Below are positions 53,726 to 61,644 of a stretch of DNA of 64,000 nt, piece after piece. The stretch covers positions 1,364,001-1,428,000 of the forward strand of contig NZ_AP026763.1 of the NCBI RefSeq assembly GCF_026000435.1. Reading direction: 5' to 3'. Below the pieces are notes generated by a model. It had not been told where the DNA came from. It saw only the letters and a list, made by a program, of their open reading frames with translations, and searched no databases. The number at the start of each line of letters is the position of its first letter. Within the stretch, counting starts at the first letter, position 1. Made by a program: the position numbers and the translations under genes. Source of the DNA: Vibrio sp. STUT-A11. Its GTDB lineage: Bacteria > Pseudomonadota > Gammaproteobacteria > Enterobacterales > Vibrionaceae.

Positions 53726-56344
53726 ATGTACATTCCATTAAAAAATAATGATGATACTATCGTTACTATTATAGTGACAGATAATGCAAATCAAGATGCT
53801 GTAGACAGCATTATAAAAAACACAAATCACAAGCTGGTCAGTACAAGCTCAGAGTGCTTATCATCAACAGTAGCTACGATGAAATCAGCCAAGTTAAAGG
53901 TTGCTTTAGTTGCTTTTGATTTTTCAATGATGAATGTGCATAGTGTTGTTGAAACATGTATGTATAATAAAGTTGAGATCAAAGATGTAAACAGCAACAG
54001 GATTATAAAAAGAAAAGAAGATGGTATTTTATCTGATGTTCATCTTCTTGCAGATTTCTACGATGAATTCTCAACTGACAAAAACCTTAGCATTCTTGCT
54101 AATGCTGTTCGTTCTCTAGTTCCTGTTCATGCTTCAGTTGATGAAGCAATATCTATGCTTTCTTCCATTGCTGATGTTCCATTACAAATCGCAGAAAAAA
54201 AACTTAATGCATCAATTTCTACGATTCGCAATGTGGTTAACTCAACAACAAATCTTAACTACTCAACCAAGCTTTCTTCAAAAGAAGAGATGTACGTGAA
54301 GGTGTTCAATCGTGCGAATGAACGCGTTGATACTATCGAGTTAATCAAAGCCCAGACTGGTGCTAACAAAACCACTTACGCACAAAAGCTGTGTCGGCTC
54401 GCGTACAACAAACAAGTGAAGAGCTGTTCTATAACAACACTAAGAAGTGTTGCTGAACAGTACGCACCTAAAAAAGCTAAGACAGTTGTCGCTCACAGCG
54501 AAAAGAGCATCTCTGCATTCGAACAAGCTGATCACTTTAGCTGCACTATGCACTCTCTTCTAAAAGATCATGTTTTCGAATTCGTTAAAAATTGCGGCTA
54601 CTTCATCTTTGACGAGTGTGAGAAAAACATTCAAGCGCTATTTGAAGAAAGTAATAGTGCTGAAGTTGAGTTTTTGAACCAGAAGCAAAAAGAAACTATT
54701 CGTGCGCGCTTAACTGAACTTTTCGAAAAGAAGCAAGCCAGAGTCGTTGCGATGGACGCAGATGCTAGCGATGCCATTTCACTGCGTTTTCTCAGATCAT
54801 TTGGTAAAAAGGTCAACGCTTACGATTTAAACTACAGTGAGCCGACTCCTCCTTCGCATGCAAAAACAAGCAAAGGTTCTGAATCTGCATTACAACTTGT
54901 AGAACTGGCAAGACCGTTCATTAAGTCAGCAGGCACTTGTCAGCAAAATCCATATTCATCAATCACAACACAAATCGATGACATCGACATGATGGAAGCA
55001 CGTCTAATTGAGAAAAAGCTAATTGATGATAACGAAAACATGTTTATTGCTTCAGATAATAAAAGGGAAGCCATCAACATGTTGAAAGATTCTGGGTACG
55101 TAAAGAAATCTGGTTTCGTTGATGAAAAGGCGGCGCTAAAAGCGAGAATTCTTTTAGTTCATGCTGACAACAAGGGGCAGCCTGAGCAGAAGGCATTTCT
55201 TAAAAATCCAAGCGCTGAAATTGTGAAATACAAAACAGTGATCGTAACCCCGTGTGTGCGCGAAGGATTCAACATAACTGCTAACTACTGCAACACTGTT
55301 ATTGTTCTATGTCATGGCATCTTGCTTCCGATGCCCCTAGTACAAATAAGCAGAAGACTACGCACAGCAACCAACATCATTTTTGCTCTTGATACAGGCA
55401 GAAAACCGTCGTTCGGATTTTCGAATTATTTAGAAGATGCAGTAACACTTGAAGAAAGGCTAGAGGCTGAGTTTGCGAAAAGAAGAGATGTATTGCTAAG
55501 TGATTTAGCTTTATCTCTAACGCTGACTCTAGAAAACCTTGGTTTTAATCATCAAGATCCTGTTCGTTACAGTGAGGATAAAAAGGCATCGATCAAGAAA
55601 GAGCAGGACTCTGTCAAAAAAGGCAGAAAGAAATTTCGTCAAGAAGCAATTGCTAGTGCTGATTGCATTGACAGTGAAGCTGCTAAGAGATTAGAACAAA
55701 GCACCTGCAAATCTGAAGAAACTACAATGTCAGTAGAAAAGAAGAAGGTTGCTGATAAGTTAGCTATTGATGTTAAAAATGTAGATATCAAAGCAGTTAA
55801 GTTCGCTGAGAAATTCAAGAAAGACCATGCAGTTAAAGTTGCCGAAATCATTGCTGACAAGGTTACTGTCAAAGCGAAGCATGATGTTAAACAAACTATA
55901 AAGCAAAAGAATATCGCAGAAGCAATGCAAATCTTTATAGATGCATTGAAGGGCAATATCATTGATGTTGAAGGTAATGAAATCGAACTAGATTTAACGA
56001 CAGAGTTTGTAATCGCTGATGCAGTTGAAGTGTACAGCTATCTTCATGCTAACAAAGCTAAGTTCAATAAAGCATTTTCTCAGAAAGACAAGATGCGAAT
56101 CACTGAATCAAAAGTAAAAGCTAATGATAAAGCCACTGCTGAAAAGCGCTTGAGAGCTTTGCTTAAAGCGCTCGGTATAGACAGCCCTCGCTTTGGAAGT
56201 ACTAACAATAAGCGTTACAAGCACTGTTTACATCCACTTGCAGTACCTTCTCTGAAAGCGCTGGGTTTGCTTGAGAAAGAACAGTCAAGCGAGTTCAAAA
56301 GTCTTGAGCAATACGAAGAAGTACTAGTAGATCTATATAAATAA
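53726..56344 (+). CDS. Helicase-like protein, possible replication origin-binding protein
   Basis: An 872-residue protein. Helicase motifs are visible: a Walker A-like QTGANKTT (K215), Walker B FIFDECE (D296, E297), a MDADASD block and an arginine-finger motif QISRRLRTA (Q540-R544) preceded by TPCVREGFNITANY. This order, with the unusual T-G-A-N-K-T-T loop and DEC box, resembles herpes-type origin-binding/CyRepA1-like replication helicases of plasmids and phages. The C-terminal third is lysine-rich and helical. Codon use is strongly AT-biased and unlike the sugar genes, a sign of transfer. I cannot tell plasmid, phage satellite or defence function apart from sequence alone. Confidence 0.65.
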   Translation: MYIPLKNNDDTIVTIIVTDNANQDAVDSIIKNTNHKLVSTSSECLSSTVATMKSAKLKVALVAFDFSMMNVHSVVETCMYNKVEIKDVNSNRIIKRKEDGILSDVHLLADFYDEFSTDKNLSILANAVRSLVPVHASVDEAISMLSSIADVPLQIAEKKLNASISTIRNVVNSTTNLNYSTKLSSKEEMYVKVFNRANERVDTIELIKAQTGANKTTYAQKLCRLAYNKQVKSCSITTLRSVAEQYAPKKAKTVVAHSEKSISAFEQADHFSCTMHSLLKDHVFEFVKNCGYFIFDECEKNIQALFEESNSAEVEFLNQKQKETIRARLTELFEKKQARVVAMDADASDAISLRFLRSFGKKVNAYDLNYSEPTPPSHAKTSKGSESALQLVELARPFIKSAGTCQQNPYSSITTQIDDIDMMEARLIEKKLIDDNENMFIASDNKREAINMLKDSGYVKKSGFVDEKAALKARILLVHADNKGQPEQKAFLKNPSAEIVKYKTVIVTPCVREGFNITANYCNTVIVLCHGILLPMPLVQISRRLRTATNIIFALDTGRKPSFGFSNYLEDAVTLEERLEAEFAKRRDVLLSDLALSLTLTLENLGFNHQDPVRYSEDKKASIKKEQDSVKKGRKKFRQEAIASADCIDSEAAKRLEQSTCKSEETTMSVEKKKVADKLAIDVKNVDIKAVKFAEKFKKDHAVKVAEIIADKVTVKAKHDVKQTIKQKNIAEAMQIFIDALKGNIIDVEGNEIELDLTTEFVIADAVEVYSYLHANKAKFNKAFSQKDKMRITESKVKANDKATAEKRLRALLKALGIDSPRFGSTNNKRYKHCLHPLAVPSLKALGLLEKEQSSEFKSLEQYEEVLVDLYK

Positions 56345-56372
56345 AATAATAATAAAAATAGGAATTAATAAA

Positions 56373-56606
56373 ATGAGAAAAGTAAACGAACTAATGAAAA
56401 CTCCCCTGTTGACGGGGGAGGACGTATCAAAAATAATGATCGATGAGGGCATGGTTTATCGTGACAGAGCATCTACAACAATGCTCAGCAAGTTGCTCTA
56501 TTGTACTCCGCGCAACGCGCAGAAAATAATTAGACATGGTTTTAAAGACAGCGGAACTCAAGCTTTATTCTATCTGCAAATGAAAATAGCATGTTCGGAT
56601 AAATAA
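56373..56606 (+). CDS. Small HTH-like protein
   Basis: A 77-residue protein, start supported by AGGAATT before the ATG. The core TMLSKLLYCTPRNAQKIIRH looks like a helix-turn-helix, followed by LFYLQMKIA. It resembles in layout the 86-residue protein at 57381 (short lead, HTH, leucine-rich helix), so both may be regulators or replication accessories of the same element. No named family recognised. Confidence 0.5.
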   Translation: MRKVNELMKTPLLTGEDVSKIMIDEGMVYRDRASTTMLSKLLYCTPRNAQKIIRHGFKDSGTQALFYLQMKIACSDK

Positions 56607-56991
56607 TTCTCAAAATAACCTTACAATGTCTTGGTTTTACTATATAATCATAGACAAGCAATTAAGTTTTCTTGTTTATAGTTATCTTATCAACCCCAGT
56701 AACAACTGGGGTCTTTTTCTGACCTGACCTTATCACTACTCGTCGGGGAATTTTTTATCTTAAATAAATTATCTATTTTAGTTGCATGAGTTTAAGTGAA
56801 TTAAAAAATGATGATTGACATCAAATCGCCACTTCCCCTTTTTGTCTTCTTAGTGCATTATTTTAAGTAAAATAAAAACAATCATTAAAAATGCGATATA
56901 TTATAATTTTCTATTTGAAATTATAATATAATCATATAGTGAGGGAGAATGCTTAAACACCAAAAATTAATAACGAAAATGGGAAATAAAA
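56607..56991. other. AT-rich intergenic stretch with terminator
   Basis: Contains the terminator at 56693-56719. The remainder is AT-rich, with TATTATAATTT and TATAATATAATCATATAG like promoter -10 sequences before the next gene. Confidence 0.5.
56693..56719 (+). terminator. Rho-independent terminator
   Basis: ACCCCAG-TAACAA-CTGGGGT followed by CTTTTTC. Confidence 0.85.
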
Positions 56992-57324
56992 ATGAAAAAT
57001 TTCAAAGAAACAGAAATCAAAGTTGAAAGCGAAAAAGAACTACTTCTATCTCTTATGTCTAAAGCTGTTGCTGCTCAAAGAGAAAAGCTTCTGCCAAGCG
57101 AGTGGGATGTCGATTTCATGGAAGGAGAAAGCGGTTCCGTCAGAAAATTCTTCGAACTGTTAGTGTTTGGTGACGAAGATGTATGTGAGCTAGTTCTAAA
57201 CGAGTTCATCGATATTCACGAGTTGGACGAGAAGTTTGAACTAACTGATTGCAGCTTCATCGACAAAGCAAGAGACATGCAGCATGATTTGATTAATGAA
57301 CGGGTCGGGTGCTACTGTTCATAA
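56992..57324 (+). CDS. Small acidic hypothetical protein
   Basis: A 110-residue acidic protein (EVESEKELLLSLMSK-type start; FGDEDVCELVLNEFIDIHEL in the middle) with no recognised family. It has no membrane segment. It is followed at once by a terminator, so it is a single-gene transcript in the AT-rich element. Strong acidity and small size fit, but do not prove, a DNA-mimic or phage-type accessory protein. Confidence 0.55.
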   Translation: MKNFKETEIKVESEKELLLSLMSKAVAAQREKLLPSEWDVDFMEGESGSVRKFFELLVFGDEDVCELVLNEFIDIHELDEKFELTDCSFIDKARDMQHDLINERVGCYCS

Positions 57325-57333
57325 CCCTCCAAG

Positions 57334-57353
57334 AAGCCCCTCACAGGGGCTTT
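57334..57353 (+). terminator. Rho-independent terminator
   Basis: AAGCCCC-TCAC-AGGGGCTTT then AATA; modest T run. Confidence 0.75.
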
Positions 57354-57380
57354 AATAAAAGAATAATAATAAGGCACAAC

Positions 57381-57641
57381 ATGCAACACACTCACGAAGC
57401 AATTGAATTTTCAGACAAGTGTCTGTTCAAAGAAAGACATGGATACAACAACTCAGTCATCAACCCTGTCAGCAGTATGATGAAACTGACTGGACTGTCT
57501 AGGAACACTGTTCAGCAAGCATTTGCGGGTAAGAAATGCAGTAAACTACAAGTTAAAGTTCTCGAACTTCTTGAAATCATCGTTACTGATGATCAGAAAA
57601 AAATTAGAGAGCTTCGAGATATAGCAAGAAAAAACCAGTAA
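57381..57641 (+). CDS. Small HTH protein
   Basis: An 86-residue protein from the ATG at 57381, preferred over a longer frame to 57309 that crosses the terminator; AAGG lies 5-8 bases upstream. The centre MKLTGLSRNTVQQAFAGKKC followed by SKLQVKVLELLEI is a clear helix-turn-helix of the XRE/Cro sort. It is probably a regulator within the element. A terminator follows. Confidence 0.65.
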   Translation: MQHTHEAIEFSDKCLFKERHGYNNSVINPVSSMMKLTGLSRNTVQQAFAGKKCSKLQVKVLELLEIIVTDDQKKIRELRDIARKNQ

Positions 57642-57652
57642 CACAAAACTTA

Positions 57653-57679
57653 AGCCAAAATCCCCATCGGGGCTTTTTC
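57653..57679 (+). terminator. Rho-independent terminator
   Basis: AGCCAAAATCCCC-ATC-GGGGCTTTTTCG; strong GC stem and T5. Confidence 0.8.
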
Positions 57680-57868
57680 GTTTTCTCGAATTTTATAATC
57701 ATCAAAGCAGGCAATCTGACAAAATCTTTATTTTATGTATAAGTTAAAATAAAAGCACAAATTAAATTAAAATAATATATTTTATTTGGTTGCTTATATT
57801 TAAGATTACAAAATAAACTCTTATAATATAAAATGAATAAATAAAATAATAACAAAAAGGTTTAGGTT

Positions 57869-58309
57869 ATGGTTTACGAAGCAATAGATTTACTTTACAA
57901 ACAACAAGTTGAATTACAAGCGCAACAGCAAGCTCAGCTAGATAGAATTGAAGTATTAACTAATACTTTTGACGACAAGTTTAAAGTAGAGATGGACGTT
58001 GGAAAAGTTCATGTATGGGGCGGTTCGAACAGAAATATAGATATAAAAGTGAGGTCATTAAAGACGGGTGAAATATTAGCTGTTGCTTCTGTGAATGCAG
58101 TGAGAGATGACTATAGAGAGCCATTTAGCTGTCCTAAAAATACTGACAGATTACTGATGGGTGGTTTAAGCAGACACGCACCAAAAATCATGCATGATTT
58201 TAATGAGTACATGAAAGAGAAAAATATGAACATAGCTTTTAAAAAGTACCTGCTCAACAAAACTGATGAGTACTTGGCAAAGAAGCACAATGAAAAATTC
58301 ATGCGCTAA
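57869..58309 (+). CDS. Hypothetical protein
   Basis: A 146-residue protein without recognised family. The N-terminal 30 residues are Gln-rich and helical (LLYKQQVELQAQQQAQLD), probably a short coiled coil; the centre VHVWGGSNRNIDIKVRSLKT looks like beta strands; the C-terminus is lysine-rich. AAAAAGG precedes the ATG. It is set apart by AT-rich spacers on both sides, like its neighbours. Confidence 0.55.
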   Translation: MVYEAIDLLYKQQVELQAQQQAQLDRIEVLTNTFDDKFKVEMDVGKVHVWGGSNRNIDIKVRSLKTGEILAVASVNAVRDDYREPFSCPKNTDRLLMGGLSRHAPKIMHDFNEYMKEKNMNIAFKKYLLNKTDEYLAKKHNEKFMR

Positions 58310-58718
58310 TAAAAATAAGAAGTGAGAAAGCACTCAAACTTAAAGCTATAATAAAAAGAGAATTAAAAACATGGAAAAACTAATTGAATTTTTAATAGAC
58401 AGAAAACTAGTAATTCATGAGTTACTAAATTAGAAAAATGGCTAAACTCAGGTTTGTCTAGAGGCTTTCTGATGGGGCATGAAACACGAAAATGCCCCAG
58501 TTTCAGTTAGAGTAGGAATTCATTCAACTCCTGCTCATCTGGCTTTTCCATACAAATATTAATAGAAAGCCTAGAAGCATGTTGGCACATGAAGTCAGGA
58601 TGATTGACTCACATTTTCCGCACACAAATATTTCTATTGTGACATTTGCTTGGTTACACGAGAGTAGATATTAGTTATCTTATCAGTTTCATATTTAATG
58701 AGACGGTAGGGGCGGTAA
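58310..58718. other. Stretch without convincing gene
   Basis: A 20-codon frame at 58371-58433 (MEKLIEFLIDRKLVIHELLN) has a weak ribosome site and could be a small peptide, but support is slight. Nothing else is seen. This is where the AT-rich block gives way to more average composition. Confidence 0.35.
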
Positions 58719-60248
58719 ATGGAACAAATTTCACTAACTTACATGCTAATAGGAGCTATAGTAATCTTGCTTGTTGTCGGGCTTTTTTGGGTAAGAAAGT
58801 CTTCAAAGCTGAGTCAGAAACTGGCAGTTACAGAAACTCAATTATCAGAGGCAGCAACAACAATCGAAGAGTATAAAGAAAAATACTCTCAGATATTTGA
58901 TATTGAAGCTGAGTGCGAACAAATCAAGGATCAGCTGAAAATTGACAAGAATGAGATAGAAGAAAAAGCGCGTCAAGCCTTACGCGAAATCGAATCCAAG
59001 AGAGACGAGGCAATTACGAAACGTCAATCTGTTGAAGAGCAGATCAGTGAACTTCAGGTCGACTACAAAAGTAAGAAAATAACTTATGACTCTTTAACTA
59101 AGCAAATCGCCATATTCAGCGAAGATATTGAGCTTATCGAACTCGGATTCTATGAGCCAAAATTCGATTTTGATGCATCTGAAACATTCAAAGAAGAGAT
59201 CAAGAAATGCAAAGAGTGCCAGAAAACCTTGTTGAGAGAGAAGTCTTCCAGTGGAGCGATACACTGCTACCGTGAATGGACTGTCGACGGTTCTCGAAGC
59301 GAAGGCAAGAGAATGACCAACAAGAGTATTCGTCTCACCGCAAGAGCCTTCAATAACGAATGTGAGGCCGCTATTGCCAACTGTACGTGGAAAAACGTTA
59401 CAAAGATGGAAGAACGTATAAAGAAAGCGTTCGCCGCAATCAATCAGCTAAATGAACCGAATGCTATATCTATTACAGAGCGTTATCTCAAAGAAAAGTT
59501 AAAAGAACTCCAATTGACTTACGAATATCGTGAAAAGAAACAACGCGAGAAAGAAGAACAGGCGGAAATCAAAGCACAAATGCGTGAAGAAGCAAGAATA
59601 GAGGCAGAGATAAAAAAAGCAGAAGCGGAGGCTATAAAAGAAGAAAAACGTTATCACAAAGCTTTGGATGCTGCGAGAAAAGAGCTTGAAAAAGCTAGCG
59701 ACGAAATGAAATCAGAACTAGAAAAACAGATTGCACAGTTACAGGCAAACTTAGAGGAAGCAGAGCGCAAGCACCAACGCGCTCAATCAATGGCGGAGCA
59801 AACTAAGCAAGGTCATGTTTATGTTATTTCTAACATTGGATCGTTTGGGGAAAATGTCTACAAGATAGGCATGACCCGTCGATTAGAACCAATGGATAGA
59901 GTGAAAGAGCTTGGAGATGCTTCAGTACCGTTTACCTTTGATGTACATGCAATGATTCATACTGATGATGCTCCAACTCTAGAGAAGAAGCTTCACGATA
60001 AGTTTGATACTCACCGATTGAATATGATTAATCGCCGTAAAGAGTTTTTCAGTGTCTCGCTGGAAGAGATCAAACATGCGGTAAGTGACTTTACCGATCA
60101 GTCTGTGGAGTTCATTGAAACAGCGATTGCACAGGACTATTACGAAACACAAGCGATGAACAAACAGCGCCTAGCAAGAGAAGGAAAGTTAGAAGGAGAA
60201 GAGTTATCGTCTTCCAGTGTTCTCCCCAAATTTGCTGATGTCTTGTAG
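58719..60248 (+). CDS. DUF4041 / T5orf172 (GIY-YIG-like) domain protein
   Basis: A 509-residue protein. Residues about 8-24 (YMLIGAIVILLVVGLFWV) form an N-terminal membrane segment; a coiled coil follows to about 150; the DUF4041 middle includes FDASETFKEEIKKCKECQKT; a second, Lys/Glu/Ala-rich coiled coil covers about 270-365. The C-terminal T5orf172/MUG113 domain, a GIY-YIG relative, is clear: VYVISNIGSFGENVYKIGMT, then VKELGDASVPFTFDVHAMIH, KKLHDKF and NRRKEFFSVSLEEI. Such proteins are frequent in phages and defence islands; nuclease activity is possible but unproven. The start has AGGGGCGG upstream. Confidence 0.88.
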   Translation: MEQISLTYMLIGAIVILLVVGLFWVRKSSKLSQKLAVTETQLSEAATTIEEYKEKYSQIFDIEAECEQIKDQLKIDKNEIEEKARQALREIESKRDEAITKRQSVEEQISELQVDYKSKKITYDSLTKQIAIFSEDIELIELGFYEPKFDFDASETFKEEIKKCKECQKTLLREKSSSGAIHCYREWTVDGSRSEGKRMTNKSIRLTARAFNNECEAAIANCTWKNVTKMEERIKKAFAAINQLNEPNAISITERYLKEKLKELQLTYEYREKKQREKEEQAEIKAQMREEARIEAEIKKAEAEAIKEEKRYHKALDAARKELEKASDEMKSELEKQIAQLQANLEEAERKHQRAQSMAEQTKQGHVYVISNIGSFGENVYKIGMTRRLEPMDRVKELGDASVPFTFDVHAMIHTDDAPTLEKKLHDKFDTHRLNMINRRKEFFSVSLEEIKHAVSDFTDQSVEFIETAIAQDYYETQAMNKQRLAREGKLEGEELSSSSVLPKFADVL

Positions 60249-60682
60249 AGCGCCTTATAGATTTTACTGAAAGGGGCATACAGTAATTTGAAATGTCCCA
60301 CTTGGTGACAGCATCTTCAATCTGGCACGATTATGCCCCAAAACGTTCTAGCCTATGACTCAGGACTAATTTTTTTGTCATTAATTGACCTACTTTTTCT
60401 AATGATTCAATATGGTTATGATTGAATAATAATGTAAGCCTGCATCTGTCTAGATGGTAGGTTGCGATTCACAGGAGTTAATCTGTCAGGGTGTCATTGA
60501 AGTTAACGCTTCATCGATAAGAACTGCGTTAGAGCCGAACACGGTAAGCATTCCTTTGCGCCATTCCTTCTTACCTTGTTGCTCACTCTCATTTGGCTAA
60601 CCCGCTATTTGACCAACTTTTACTGACGCATCTAATGTAACCGCTGCATTGAGAGAACATAACCAAACAGGAGCAACTTCGC
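60249..60682. other. Gene-free stretch
   Basis: No frame or RNA gene recognised. It contains the likely promoter and the ribosome site (CAGGAGC) of the next gene. Confidence 0.5.
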
Positions 60683-61558
60683 TTGGACGAAATAGAAAAA
60701 ATCATCAGTCGATACGACGAAGTGTATGTTGGAGAAAGTTTTAGAACATTAGAAGACATAAATAGATTTACGGGTACTTTCGTAAAGGATGTGGCCGAGA
60801 TTTATGATTGCATTACTAGGGTTCGAAACATTGAACGTAATCCTACTGGCTTCAACTTAGAAGATGCTCCTATTTTGGGATTACTAACGAGGATCTGGAA
60901 GCTACTCAAGGAAGTTGTATTCTACTACGAACAGGATAATGCAGAAATTATAAGTATTTTAGAAAGGCCGTTAATCGAAGCAGCAGTAACTGCCGAATAC
61001 TTATTATTAAGTGAACCGGAAGTAATTGAGGACTACAGAAAGTGCTCTTACAAAGACAGGTTGAGAATACTTCGTGAGTTAAAAGAAGGCTCTCGATTTT
61101 TTGAGACCAAGGCGGGAAAACGCCTTCTTAAGTCAGTTCAAGAAAAAATGGACTTGGAAGGTTTCACGGAAGAGGACTTCAAGGTACAGAAGACAAATCG
61201 ATGGAAGCTTCAAGGTAAGAACTTTTTCGACATATTTAAGGAAATTTCATACGAGGATCTTTATAAATACACTTACGGGATGATGTCTGAGTCTATTCAC
61301 GGTTCTTGGAACGAGTCTATGGACTGGTGTCTTCAAAAGAATGAGGACAAAACATTCTCTGTATACCCTTTTTATCATCCTGCCGATATAAGATATATCT
61401 GTCCCACACTCAAGTTTTGCAATGAGTCATACAGGCTATGGTTGAGACGGATCGATTGTGAAGACGAGAATATGACTAATATTCTCGACTGGATTGAAAG
61501 AGTTAACAATAGAGTATTTATGATATTTGATCAGAAGTATGACGGCTCAAATTGCTAG
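60683..61558 (+). CDS. DUF5677-like protein
   Basis: A 291-residue helical protein. The TTG at 60683 is taken as start because CAGGAGC is 8-15 bases upstream and the next in-frame Met is inside the fold. The block IISILERPLIEAAVTAEYLL resembles the R-P-L-x-E-x-x-x-x-x-x-Y-L segment of DUF5677 proteins, a family of unknown role that is often found beside defence genes. It precedes the nuclease-NTPase gene by 86 bp, in the same direction, so they may be co-transcribed. Confidence 0.65.
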   Translation: MDEIEKIISRYDEVYVGESFRTLEDINRFTGTFVKDVAEIYDCITRVRNIERNPTGFNLEDAPILGLLTRIWKLLKEVVFYYEQDNAEIISILERPLIEAAVTAEYLLLSEPEVIEDYRKCSYKDRLRILRELKEGSRFFETKAGKRLLKSVQEKMDLEGFTEEDFKVQKTNRWKLQGKNFFDIFKEISYEDLYKYTYGMMSESIHGSWNESMDWCLQKNEDKTFSVYPFYHPADIRYICPTLKFCNESYRLWLRRIDCEDENMTNILDWIERVNNRVFMIFDQKYDGSNC

Positions 61559-61644
61559 CCTCTAAGCTAAAGAGTTCTACCCCTCAGGCTGCTTAAGGCG
61601 TTTCTCTCAATGTGTAACACTGTTTTTAAGGAATCATTTTTATC

